Shown here piece by piece: positions 1-6,384 of a stretch of 6,461 nucleotides of DNA; positions within the stretch are counted from its first letter, which is position 1, and each line of letters opens with the position of its first letter. The position numbers and the translations under genes were made by a program. Origin of the DNA: an uncultured Oscillospiraceae bacterium (lineage in GTDB: Bacteria > Bacillota > Clostridia > Oscillospirales > Acutalibacteraceae); contig URYV01000090.1 in the NCBI GenBank assembly GCA_900552285.1, positions 1 through 6,461 on the forward strand, written 5' to 3'. The notes below the pieces were generated by a model. It ran no database searches and was not told the DNA's origin. It was given only the letters and a program-made list of their open reading frames with translations.

Positions 1-990
1 GCAGAGATGGCTGTTGAGGAAATCAACGAGGCCGGCGGCATCAACGGCACCAAGATCGAATTCAACTTCCAGGACGATGAGCACGACCCCGAAAAGTCGG
101 TCAACGCCTACAACAACCTTAAGGACTGGGGTATGCAGGCTCTTATGGGAACCGTAACCACCGCTCCCTGCCTTGCCGTTGTTGAAAAGACCCACGACGA
201 CAATATGTTCCAGATTACTCCTTCCGCTTCGGCCACCGGAGTTATCAAATACGACAACGCATTCCAGATGTGCTTTACCGATCCTAACCAGGGTACAAAA
301 TCCGCCGACTATATTGCGGACAACAACCTTGCTCAGAAGATCGCCATCATCTACAACAGCTCCGACGCCTATTCTTCGGGCATTTACAACAACTTTGTTA
401 AAGAGGCTCAGGCAAAGGGTCTTGAGGTCGTTTCGGCCGAAGCCTTCACCGACGACTCCAAAACCGACTTCTCGGTTCAGCTCAACAAATCCAAGTCCTC
501 GGGCGCAGATCTCGTGTTCCTTCCCATCTATGCACAGGAAGCTTCCCAGATCCTTGAGCAGGCCAACACCATGGGCTATCAGACCACCTTCTTCGGATGC
601 GACGGTCTTGACGGAATTCTTGCCATCGAAGGCTTCAACACCTCTCTTGCCGAGGGCGTTATCCTGCTGACCCCCTTCGTTGCCGGCGACACCAAGAGCC
701 AGGCCAACGTGAACTTCACCAACAAGTTCAAGGAGAAATACAAGGACACCCCCAACCAGTTCGCTGCCGACGCTTATGACGCCATCTACATTCTTGCCGA
801 GTGCATGAAGAACGGCAATGTCACCGCCGACATGAGCGTTTCCGACGTTTGCGAAATCCTTAAAGCCGAAATCGTTAAGGTTACCTATGACGGACTCACC
901 GGCGACGGAATCACCTTTGCCGCCGACGGTTCGGTTAACAAGTCTCCTAACGCCATGAAGATTCAGAACGGCGACTACATTCCTATGTAA
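1..990 (+). CDS. Branched-chain amino acid-type ABC transporter substrate-binding protein (5' truncated by window edge)
   Basis: This is the extracytoplasmic ligand-binding component of a LivJ/LivK-type ABC importer. It would capture a branched-chain or related amino acid outside the membrane and deliver it to LivHMGF-type partners. The visible 329 codons show the family landmarks in order: AVEEINEAGGING at the start, a GTVTTAPCLAVVE stretch of the kind that lines the ligand cleft, ITPSASATG, and MCFTDPNQGTKSADYI. These are followed by a second lobe with IAIIYNSSDAYSSG and a FAADAYDAIYIL helix, ending in MKIQNGDYIPM. The frame is open from base 1, so the ATG at 7 is an internal methionine. 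The signal peptide (probably a lipoprotein signal) and roughly 50-70 first residues lie outside the window. Codon choice is strongly biased (AAC for Asn, CTT for most Leu, ACC for Thr), which suggests high expression. The partner permease and ATPase genes are not in the window. The ligand cannot be fixed from sequence alone. Confidence 0.93.
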   Translation, partial: AEMAVEEINEAGGINGTKIEFNFQDDEHDPEKSVNAYNNLKDWGMQALMGTVTTAPCLAVVEKTHDDNMFQITPSASATGVIKYDNAFQMCFTDPNQGTKSADYIADNNLAQKIAIIYNSSDAYSSGIYNNFVKEAQAKGLEVVSAEAFTDDSKTDFSVQLNKSKSSGADLVFLPIYAQEASQILEQANTMGYQTTFFGCDGLDGILAIEGFNTSLAEGVILLTPFVAGDTKSQANVNFTNKFKEKYKDTPNQFAADAYDAIYILAECMKNGNVTADMSVSDVCEILKAEIVKVTYDGLTGDGITFAADGSVNKSPNAMKIQNGDYIPM

Positions 991-1006
991 TGTAGTCTTT
1001 AAACTT

Positions 1007-1036
1007 AAACCCGTCCGATTACTCGGACGGGTTTTT
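1007..1036 (+). terminator. Intrinsic terminator after the substrate-binding protein gene
   Basis: A perfect 9-bp GC-rich stem (CCCGTCCGA at 1010-1018 with TCGGACGGG at 1023-1031) encloses a TTAC tetraloop and is followed directly by TTTTT (1032-1036). Flanking AAA/TTT can lengthen the stem to 12 bp. It lies 16 bases after the TAA stop at 990, so it fits a rho-independent terminator for the plus-strand gene. Confidence 0.93.
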
Positions 1037-1043
1037 CTGTATG

Positions 1044-1087
1044 AACAAAGCAGACCCGACCTTGCAAAAGGTCGGGTCTGTTTTGTT
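1044..1087. terminator. Second hairpin terminator, probably bidirectional, between convergent genes
   Basis: A perfect 13-bp stem (CAGACCCGACCTT at 1051-1063 with AAGGTCGGGTCTG at 1068-1080) closes a GCAA loop and is followed by TTTTGTT on the plus strand. The outer bases AACAAA (1044-1049) and TTTGTT (1082-1087) can also pair. Read on the minus strand the same stem is followed by CTTTGTT, a weaker U-tract. It therefore plausibly ends the cysS transcript, which finishes at 1120, as well as backing up the terminator at 1007-1036. Confidence 0.85.
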
Positions 1088-1119
1088 AAATATTATTTAT
1101 AAGGGCCTTTGGCAATGCC

Positions 1120-2526
1120 TTATGCCTTGTGCCATTTTATTCCCTGCGGGGTGTCCTCAAGAATTATGCCCATTTCCTTAAGCTTGTCGCGGATTGCGTC
1201 GGCCGTGGCAAAATCCTTTGCCTTTCTCGCGGCGGTGCGCTGCTCGATAAGGCTTTCCACCTGCGCGTCAAGGTCGTCCCCGCCCTTTTTCTCATAAACA
1301 AGACCGAGCACGTCGGCAAGCTCGAAAAAGCGTTCCTTTGCGATTTTGCAAAGCTCGGCAGAGGGGTCGTTTCTCAAGGCGGTGTTTATGTCGCGCACAA
1401 GCTCGAAAAGCGCCGAAAGACCGTCCGCGGTGTTAAGGTCGTCGTCCATGGCCTTTATAAATTGCTCTCTGCGGCCGTCAAAGGTCTTTATAACCTCGGC
1501 CTCGCCCTCCCGAAGATTGGCGCAGGAGGCGTTTTTCTCGGCAAACTCCATGCTGTCGCGGCAGGAATAAAGGCGCTCAAGCGATCTGACATTGGCCTCG
1601 ATAATATCGACGCTGTAATTTATGGGGCTTCTGTAATGGGAGGAAATCATCAAATAACGAATGGGCTCATAGCCGTATTTTGCGGCCACGTCACGCACCG
1701 TGAAGAAATTTCCGAGGGATTTCGACATCTTGCGGTTGTCGACGTTTATATAACCGTTGTGCATCCAGTAGTGGGAAAATTCACAGCCGTTGGCGCATTC
1801 CGACTGGGCAATTTCATTTTCGTGATGAGGGAAGATAAGGTCCTGACCGCCGCAATGAATGTCAATGGTCTTGCCGAGATATTTTCCCGACATGGCCGAG
1901 CACTCGATGTGCCAGCCGGGACGGCCCTTACCCCAAGGCGACTCCCAAAAGGGTTCTCCCTCTTTTGCGGCCTTCCAAAGGGTGAAATCCATGGGGCTTT
2001 CCTTTTGCTCGGCCGAAGCGCCGCGCTCGCTTGCCCCCTCCTTAAGCTCGTCGAGGGGCTGGTGGGAAAGCTTTCCGTAACCCGCAAATTTCTCGGCGCG
2101 GAAATACACGTCGCCCCCCGAAGGATAGGCATAGCCCTTTTCCACAAGGGCGGAAATTATGTGAATTATCTCGTCGATATTTTCGGTGGCTCTCGGATGA
2201 ACGGTGGCCTTTCTGACATTAAGACCCTCTGCGTCGATCCAGAATTCCTTTATATACCGCTCGGCAACCTCCTTGACGGTTATGCCCTCCTCGTTTGCCT
2301 TTTTTATGAGCTTATCGTCGATGTCGGTAAAGTTCTGAACAAAATTGACCTCATAGCCTCTCCACTCAAGATAACGCCTCAGCACGTCGAAAACGCAAAG
2401 GGGACGGGCGTTTCCGATGTGGATATAGTTGTAAACCGTGGGGCCGCAGGCATAAATCTTGGCCTCTCCCTCGGTTATGGGGACAAACTCCTGTTTTTCC
2501 CTTGTCAGAGTGTTGAAAATTTTCAT
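1120..2526 (-). CDS. cysS: Cysteinyl-tRNA synthetase
   Basis: A class I aminoacyl-tRNA synthetase that joins cysteine to tRNA-Cys with ATP in the cytoplasm. At 468 aa it is of usual length. The HIGH-type signature is HIGN at residues 36-39, and KMSKS is at 266-270. The four zinc-binding residues that recognise the cysteine thiolate are present as C27 (in YACGPTVYNY), C209 (in GWHIECSAM), H234 and E238 (in FPHHENE), matching or within one residue of the E. coli numbering. The C-terminal third is the helical anticodon-binding region and ends in the typical ILEDTPQGIKW. The ATG start is supported by a strong AGAGGAAGGA site at 2531-2540. It is the last gene of the minus-strand run, 14 bases after the HAD phosphatase stop, and ends shortly before the hairpin at 1044-1087. 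No T-box leader can fit in the 14-base gap, so any control must act from upstream or after transcription. Confidence 0.98.
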   Translation of the reverse strand: MKIFNTLTREKQEFVPITEGEAKIYACGPTVYNYIHIGNARPLCVFDVLRRYLEWRGYEVNFVQNFTDIDDKLIKKANEEGITVKEVAERYIKEFWIDAEGLNVRKATVHPRATENIDEIIHIISALVEKGYAYPSGGDVYFRAEKFAGYGKLSHQPLDELKEGASERGASAEQKESPMDFTLWKAAKEGEPFWESPWGKGRPGWHIECSAMSGKYLGKTIDIHCGGQDLIFPHHENEIAQSECANGCEFSHYWMHNGYINVDNRKMSKSLGNFFTVRDVAAKYGYEPIRYLMISSHYRSPINYSVDIIEANVRSLERLYSCRDSMEFAEKNASCANLREGEAEVIKTFDGRREQFIKAMDDDLNTADGLSALFELVRDINTALRNDPSAELCKIAKERFFELADVLGLVYEKKGGDDLDAQVESLIEQRTAARKAKDFATADAIRDKLKEMGIILEDTPQGIKWHKA

Positions 2527-2540
2527 AAATTCCTTCCTCT

Positions 2541-3185
2541 CTATAATTTCATAAGCAGAGCCTCAAGCTCGGACATATTTTTCACGATATGGTCGGCACC
2601 TTTTTCAAGCTCGCCTTTTTCGGCAAACCCAAAGCTGACTCCGACGGTTTTTATTCCGCATTTCTTCCCGGCGTCAATGTCGAAAATGCGGTCGCCCACC
2701 ATGACCGAGCTCTCTTTGCAGGCATTATAATCGGTCATAAGCGCGTTAAGGGTTTCGGCTTTGGTCTTGTGCAGCTCCGACATTCCGATACCGTAAACGT
2801 CGGTAAAATAACCGTCAAGCCCGAAATGCTCGAGTATTTTTTTTGAAAAGACCGTGGGCTTTCCGGTGGCGATAAAGAGTCGCTTTCCGGCGTCTTTAAG
2901 GCTGCTTAGCATATGCTCGGTGCCGGGATAGACCTCGTTTTCGAAAATGCCCGTCGGGGCAAAATATTCGCGGTATTTTTCCACCGCCCGCTCGGCCTGC
3001 TTCTCCGAAAAGCCGTAATACTTCATAAAGGTTTCCCCAAGGGGAGGACCGATAAAAAAGGTCAGCTCGCGGTTGTCCTTAACGTCGATGCCGAAGCTTT
3101 TGAGAGCATATTGAACCGACTTTGTAATGCCGGTCATGGGATTTGTCAGCGTGCCGTCAAGATCGAAAAAAACGTCGGTAATCAT
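2541..3185 (-). CDS. HAD-family hydrolase (phosphoglycolate phosphatase / 5'-nucleotidase-like)
   Basis: A haloacid dehalogenase superfamily subfamily IA phosphatase of 214 aa, expected to be cytoplasmic and Mg-dependent. Motif I is FFDLDGTL, with nucleophile D8 and acid/base D10. A helical cap follows (about residues 15-85, including FIGPPLGETF). Motif II is FIATGKP with T107, the motif III lysine lies at K140 or K142, and motif IV is VGDRIFDID with D165 and D169, so the catalytic set is complete. The DLDGTLTNPMTGITKSVQYAL start resembles the Gph-like/5'-nucleotidase branch. Its substrate is not deducible: phosphoglycolate, a nucleoside monophosphate or another small phosphate are all possible. 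The ATG overlaps the cysE stop as ATGA (3182-3185), with GGAGG at 3193-3197, so translation is probably coupled to cysE. Its position between cysE and cysS hints at, but does not show, a link to cysteine or serine metabolism. Confidence 0.92.
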   Translation of the reverse strand: MITDVFFDLDGTLTNPMTGITKSVQYALKSFGIDVKDNRELTFFIGPPLGETFMKYYGFSEKQAERAVEKYREYFAPTGIFENEVYPGTEHMLSSLKDAGKRLFIATGKPTVFSKKILEHFGLDGYFTDVYGIGMSELHKTKAETLNALMTDYNACKESSVMVGDRIFDIDAGKKCGIKTVGVSFGFAEKGELEKGADHIVKNMSELEALLMKL

Positions 3186-3832
3186 TTTTCTTCCTCCGAA
3201 GAGCTCAGCTTTTCAAGCTTTTTTTCCATATGATAGAGCTTTGACTCGAGCATACAGATTTTCTGCGCCACCGGGTCGGGAATGTGAACCTGATCGAGGC
3301 TCTCGCAGATTTTGACCCCGCCCTGGCGCACGACTCTCGCAGGGACTCCGACGGCGGTGCTGTCGGGGGGGATTTCGTTCAAAACCACCGCACCCGCGGC
3401 GATGCGGGAATTGTCCCCCACCTTGAAGGGACCGAGCACCTTGGCGCCCGAGCCGATGAGCACGCCGTTTCCGATGGTTGGGTGGCGTTTGCCGGTGTCG
3501 TGGCCGGTTCCGCCGAGGGTAACGCCCTGATATATGGTCACGTCGTCGCCGATCACGGCCGTTTCGCCGATAACAACACCGGTTCCGTGGTCGATGAAAA
3601 GACGTTTTCCGATGGTGGCGGCAGGATGTATTTCTATACCGGTTTTGCGAACCGCCTTTTGGGAAATGTATCGGGCGATAAACTTATGCCCGTGGCGGTA
3701 GAAGAAGTTGGCTCTTCTGTGCATACGGACGGCGCGCAGCCCCGGATAGAGAAAAAATATTTCCAAAGAGGAACGTGCCGCCGGGTCTCTCGCCTTGACG
3801 GCATTTATATCTTCTTTCAGTCTGTCAAACAT
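3182..3832 (-). CDS. cysE: Serine O-acetyltransferase
   Basis: Transfers acetyl from acetyl-CoA to L-serine, giving O-acetylserine, the acceptor for sulfide in cysteine synthesis. The 216-residue protein has a short helical N-terminal part (about 1-60), then a left-handed beta-helix of hexapeptide repeats (about 65-170). The catalytic pair D81-H82 sits in FIDHGTGVVIGE, and H117 in GKRHP matches the second active-site histidine of known CysE enzymes. GVPARVVRQGG closes the helix. It lacks the long N-terminal extension of the enterobacterial enzyme, as is usual in Firmicutes. The C-terminus is a charged helical tail ending SSSEEEK instead of the Ile-ending tail that docks into CysK in enteric bacteria. 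I chose the ATG at 3832 because AAAAGGTG lies 5 bases upstream and it falls 13 bases after the pgsA stop. An in-frame start at 3865 would add 11 residues inside pgsA and has no such support. Confidence 0.96.
   Translation of the reverse strand: MFDRLKEDINAVKARDPAARSSLEIFFLYPGLRAVRMHRRANFFYRHGHKFIARYISQKAVRKTGIEIHPAATIGKRLFIDHGTGVVIGETAVIGDDVTIYQGVTLGGTGHDTGKRHPTIGNGVLIGSGAKVLGPFKVGDNSRIAAGAVVLNEIPPDSTAVGVPARVVRQGGVKICESLDQVHIPDPVAQKICMLESKLYHMEKKLEKLSSSEEEK
3188..3197 (-). promoter_or_regulatory. Ribosome-binding site for the HAD gene embedded in the end of cysE
   Basis: The decamer GGAGGAAGAA is encoded in the last codons of cysE and is followed by two bases and the ATG of the HAD phosphatase gene, with an ATGA overlap. 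The geometry is the same as at the rimO/pgsA junction. Confidence 0.8.
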
Positions 3833-3837
3833 AAATT

Positions 3838-3845
3838 CACCTTTT
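3838..3845 (-). promoter_or_regulatory. Ribosome-binding site that sets the cysE start
   Basis: On the minus strand AAAAGGTG lies between the pgsA stop codon (3846-3848) and the ATG at 3830-3832, leaving a 5-base spacer. It favours the MFDRL start over the longer in-frame option at 3865. Confidence 0.75.
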
Positions 3846-4436
3846 TTATTTATTGGGGTCGACAAAGGCCTTGTTCTTTACAAGGTAATTGACTCCCGAA
3901 AAAACGGTCAGCACGGCCGACGTCCACAGCACAATGTTATAGAAAATCCTCAGAATGTCGGAAACGAGCACAGGCCACGGAATGACGGCGATAAAGCCCT
4001 CAAAGGCAAGCGCCATTATTATGCCGACCATTTGCATAACGGTCTTTATTTTGCCCCATTTGTCGGCGGCGACCACCTTTCCCGAGGCGGCGGCGATCAT
4101 GCGTATGGAACTGACCGAAAACTCTCTCATGAGAATTATAAGGGTTATCCAAACGGTGCCGAAGCCTATTCCGAGACTCATAAAGCCGAGAAATGCGGCG
4201 GTGGTCAGCATCTTATCCGCAATGGGGTCGAGAAATTTTCCGAAATCGGTTATAAGCCCTCTCGAACGGGCGATTTTTCCGTCAAAAAGGTCGGTCAGCG
4301 AGGCCGCGACAAAAACCGCAAGAGCGGCAAAATAATGAAACGGAAAATTCAGCAAAAGCAGCAGCAGAAAAATCGGAACCGCTGCGATTCTTCCGAGGGT
4401 CAGGCGATTTGGAAGATTGATTTTACCTTGGCTCAA
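3846..4436 (-). CDS. pgsA: CDP-diacylglycerol-glycerol-3-phosphate 3-phosphatidyltransferase
   Basis: Integral membrane enzyme that makes phosphatidylglycerol phosphate from CDP-diacylglycerol and sn-glycerol 3-phosphate, the committed step to phosphatidylglycerol. The 196-aa product carries the complete CDP-alcohol phosphotransferase signature: D49, D52-G53, A56-R57, G66, D70 and D74 with canonical spacing. The N-terminal NLPNRLTLGRI is typical of PgsA. Hydrophobic segments lie at about 17-30, 35-48, 77-105, 118-140 and 150-185, so about six membrane helices are expected. The start is a TTG codon (4434-4436) that overlaps the rimO stop as TTGA. A strong GGGGAGG (4444-4450) 7 bases upstream supports it. 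Other CDP-alcohol phosphotransferases, such as phosphatidylserine or cardiolipin synthases of this fold, are possible, but the rimO neighbourhood and length favour PgsA. Confidence 0.95.
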   Translation of the reverse strand: MSQGKINLPNRLTLGRIAAVPIFLLLLLLNFPFHYFAALAVFVAASLTDLFDGKIARSRGLITDFGKFLDPIADKMLTTAAFLGFMSLGIGFGTVWITLIILMREFSVSSIRMIAAASGKVVAADKWGKIKTVMQMVGIIMALAFEGFIAVIPWPVLVSDILRIFYNIVLWTSAVLTVFSGVNYLVKNKAFVDPNK

Positions 4437-5758
4437 GCTTCTTCCTCCCCTAAAAGATCCATGTCAAGCACGTCTGTCACCCGAACCTTCACAAAATCCC
4501 CGGGGGACGGCTTGTTCTTTGATTTGAAGAAAATTTTACAGTCGATGTCGGGAGCGTCGGCGGGGGTTCGGCCGTAGAAATGCTTTATGTAGGTGTCATA
4601 GCCCTCGACAAGGACCTCCACGCTCTGCCCCACCTTTTGCTCGGACAGCTCGTCGGAAATGACGGCTTGTCTGTCCATGATTATTTCGGCTCTTTTGTTC
4701 TTTTCCTGCTCGGAAAGCTGGTTGTCAAACTCGGCTGCGGGAGTCCCCTCCTCGGCCGAATAGGCAAAGCAGCCGAGCCGTTCGAACCGCATTTTTTTGA
4801 CAAAATCCGAAAGAGCGCAGAACTGCTCCTCGGTCTCGCCGGGGAAACCTGCGATAAGGGTGGTTCTTACGGTTATGCCGGGGATTTTTTTCCTGAGCTT
4901 TTCAATCGTCTTTTCAAGACTTTCTCTGTCGCCCGGTCGGTTCATGCGGGAAAGCACCTCGCCGCAGCAATGCTGAATGGGCAGGTCGATGTATTTGACT
5001 ATCTTCGGCTCTCTCGCCATGACGTCGATTATGTCGTCGGTCAGTCGGTCGGGATAGGCATAAAGCAGCCGTATCCAATGTATGCCGTCGATTTTACAAA
5101 GTTCGGTCAGCAGCTGAGAAAGCCTGCATTCGCCGTAAATGTCCTCGCCGTAGCGGGTGGTGTCCTGAGCCACCACGATAAGCTCCTTAACACCCTTTTG
5201 AGCAAGCGTTTTTGCCTCCTCGACCACCGACTCGACGGTTCGGCTGCGAAGCCGCCCGCGAATGGAGGGAATGGCGCAATAGGTACATCGGTTGTTACAC
5301 CCTTCGGCTATTTTAATATAAGCAAAATAAGGCTCGCTTATGAGCACCCTTCCGCCGCAAAGGGGAAGATTTTCCTTTTCTCCGAAGCAATCGTCCTTTT
5401 GCCCGCCGAGAGATTTTTCGATTATGTCGGCGATTTCGTCGTTTCGCCCAATGCTTACAACGGTGTCGATTTCGGGAATTTGTTCCTTAAGCTGTTCCCT
5501 GTACCGCTCGGCAAGACAGCCCGTAACGATCAGGCATTTGAGCTTTCCGGTCTTTTTAAGCTCGGCAAGCTCGAGAACGGTGTCAATGCTCTCCTGTTTG
5601 GCCGATTCGATAAATCCGCAGGTGTTGACAATTATGACCTGCGCCTCCTGCTCATAGGGGGTTATTTCATAGCCCTTGTCCTTGAGCTTTGAAAGAATCA
5701 TTTCGGCGTCAACCTGATTTTTCGGGCATCCCAGCGATGCCATTCCGATCTTTATCAT
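4433..5758 (-). CDS. rimO: Ribosomal protein S12 methylthiotransferase (radical SAM)
   Basis: Adds a methylthio group to the conserved aspartate of ribosomal protein S12, using S-adenosylmethionine and two iron-sulfur clusters. Its 441 aa match the family length. The N-terminal MTTase domain supplies the auxiliary-cluster cysteines C11 (SLGCPKNQVDAE), C47 (NTCGFIESA) and C81 (VTGCLAERY). The radical SAM core has the CxxxCxxC cluster motif at C154, C158 and C161 (GCNNRCTYCAIPSIRG). IQHCCGEVLSRMNRPGD and TLIAGFPGETEEQF follow. A C-terminal TRAM domain (about 375-436) should bind S12 or rRNA. SLGCPKN, NTCGFI and IPSIRGRLRSR fit RimO better than the tRNA enzymes MiaB or MtaB. The ATG at 5758 has AGAGGT (5765-5770) 6 bases upstream. 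The gene begins 17 bases after recX and overlaps pgsA by 4 bases. Confidence 0.97.
   Translation of the reverse strand: MIKIGMASLGCPKNQVDAEMILSKLKDKGYEITPYEQEAQVIIVNTCGFIESAKQESIDTVLELAELKKTGKLKCLIVTGCLAERYREQLKEQIPEIDTVVSIGRNDEIADIIEKSLGGQKDDCFGEKENLPLCGGRVLISEPYFAYIKIAEGCNNRCTYCAIPSIRGRLRSRTVESVVEEAKTLAQKGVKELIVVAQDTTRYGEDIYGECRLSQLLTELCKIDGIHWIRLLYAYPDRLTDDIIDVMAREPKIVKYIDLPIQHCCGEVLSRMNRPGDRESLEKTIEKLRKKIPGITVRTTLIAGFPGETEEQFCALSDFVKKMRFERLGCFAYSAEEGTPAAEFDNQLSEQEKNKRAEIIMDRQAVISDELSEQKVGQSVEVLVEGYDTYIKHFYGRTPADAPDIDCKIFFKSKNKPSPGDFVKVRVTDVLDMDLLGEEEA
4439..4448 (-). promoter_or_regulatory. Ribosome-binding site for pgsA embedded in the end of rimO
   Basis: GGAGGAAGAA on the minus strand lies inside the last codons of rimO and is followed by two bases and the TTG start of pgsA. 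The GGAGG core sits 7 bases from the start, which supports use of the non-ATG codon. Confidence 0.8.
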
Positions 5759-5775
5759 TTTTTTACCTCTTAAAC

Positions 5776-6384
5776 TTATTCCCCGTTTTTAACCCGCTCG
5801 ACGGCAGCCTTAATATCTTGGTAGCCGTATCCCATGCGGGCAAGAGCGGCGTAAACACGCTGAATTTTTTTATCGTCCTCGGGGAGCGGACTGTATTTTT
5901 TGTTTATAACGGCCGCAATTGCCTCGACCGGGTCGCTGTCCTCATACTCGCAAAGCACCTCGTCGATAATGTCCCTGTCGACGCCCTTTTTTTGAAGCTC
6001 GAAGGCCACGCGGCGCTTTCCGAATCCCTTTCGGTTAAAAAGCTCGTCGGCAAAATCCCTTGCGAATGCCTCGTCGTCGCAAAGACCGAGCCGCTCAATA
6101 CGGCAAAGAGCGTGTTCGCAGACCTCGGCGGGAAAAGCCGTGCGCAGCTTTGTGAAAAGCTCGCTTTTGGTGTGAGCACGGTATTCGAGAAGATAGAGCG
6201 CCTTTTCATAGGCTCTGTTTTGCTCGGCGGTCTCTTTAAGGCTCTGCCACTCCTCTTCCGACACCTCGCTGCCCTCCCGAAGCCCGGAAAGCAGCAGCGT
6301 TTCGGTGTCCACCGTTTCGCAGACATCACCGAAATAAACGGCGGTGAGGCGGTGGCGGCGTTTGCTTAAAGCGGTTATTTTCAT
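5776..6384 (-). CDS. recX: RecX-family regulatory protein
   Basis: RecX binds RecA filaments and modulates, usually inhibits, recombinase activity. The 202-aa product has an N-terminal beta-rich part (about 1-40), as in Firmicute RecX proteins, then three tandem three-helix repeats at about 57-105, 106-147 and 152-198. Recognisable family segments are ALYLLEYRAHTKSEL, LGLCDDEAFARDF and RKGFGKRRVAFELQKKGV, the last being the most conserved RecX signature. The ATG overlaps the preceding stop codon by one base (TGATG). No clear Shine-Dalgarno is visible upstream, so initiation probably depends on coupling to the preceding gene. Residue identity among RecX proteins is generally low, but the signature and fold pattern are clear. 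If the preceding gene is recA, the arrangement is the common recA-recX pair. Confidence 0.93.
   Translation of the reverse strand: MKITALSKRRHRLTAVYFGDVCETVDTETLLLSGLREGSEVSEEEWQSLKETAEQNRAYEKALYLLEYRAHTKSELFTKLRTAFPAEVCEHALCRIERLGLCDDEAFARDFADELFNRKGFGKRRVAFELQKKGVDRDIIDEVLCEYEDSDPVEAIAAVINKKYSPLPEDDKKIQRVYAALARMGYGYQDIKAAVERVKNGE

Noticed and set aside
173..670. 165-codon alternative frame within the substrate-binding protein gene
   Set aside because: Its composition is Pro/Ser/Thr/Arg-rich low complexity, as expected of a shifted frame, and the host gene is clearly real.
1099..1123. Imperfect inverted repeat ATAAGG / CCTTAT around the cysS stop
   Set aside because: The stem is only 6 bp with a 13-base loop and no U-tract. 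It is weaker than the adjacent perfect hairpins and likely to be chance.
1129..2730. 533-codon plus-strand open frame opposite cysS
   Set aside because: It is in exact codon register with the well-supported cysS gene, shows no recognisable family motif and arises from avoidance of TTA, CTA and TCA codons.
3833..3865. Longer cysE start adding 11 residues
   Set aside because: It would overlap the end of pgsA, has no ribosome-binding site at the right place, and the ATG at 3832 has a good one and matches the family start.
4580..5692. 370-codon plus-strand open frame opposite rimO
   Set aside because: It is a mirror of rimO, whose iron-sulfur and radical SAM motifs are intact. No domain is recognisable in the mirror frame.
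4433..5758. MiaB or MtaB (tRNA methylthiotransferase) as the identity of the rimO gene
   Set aside because: The SLGCPKNQVDAE, NTCGFIESA and IPSIRGRLRSR motifs and the adjacent pgsA favour RimO.
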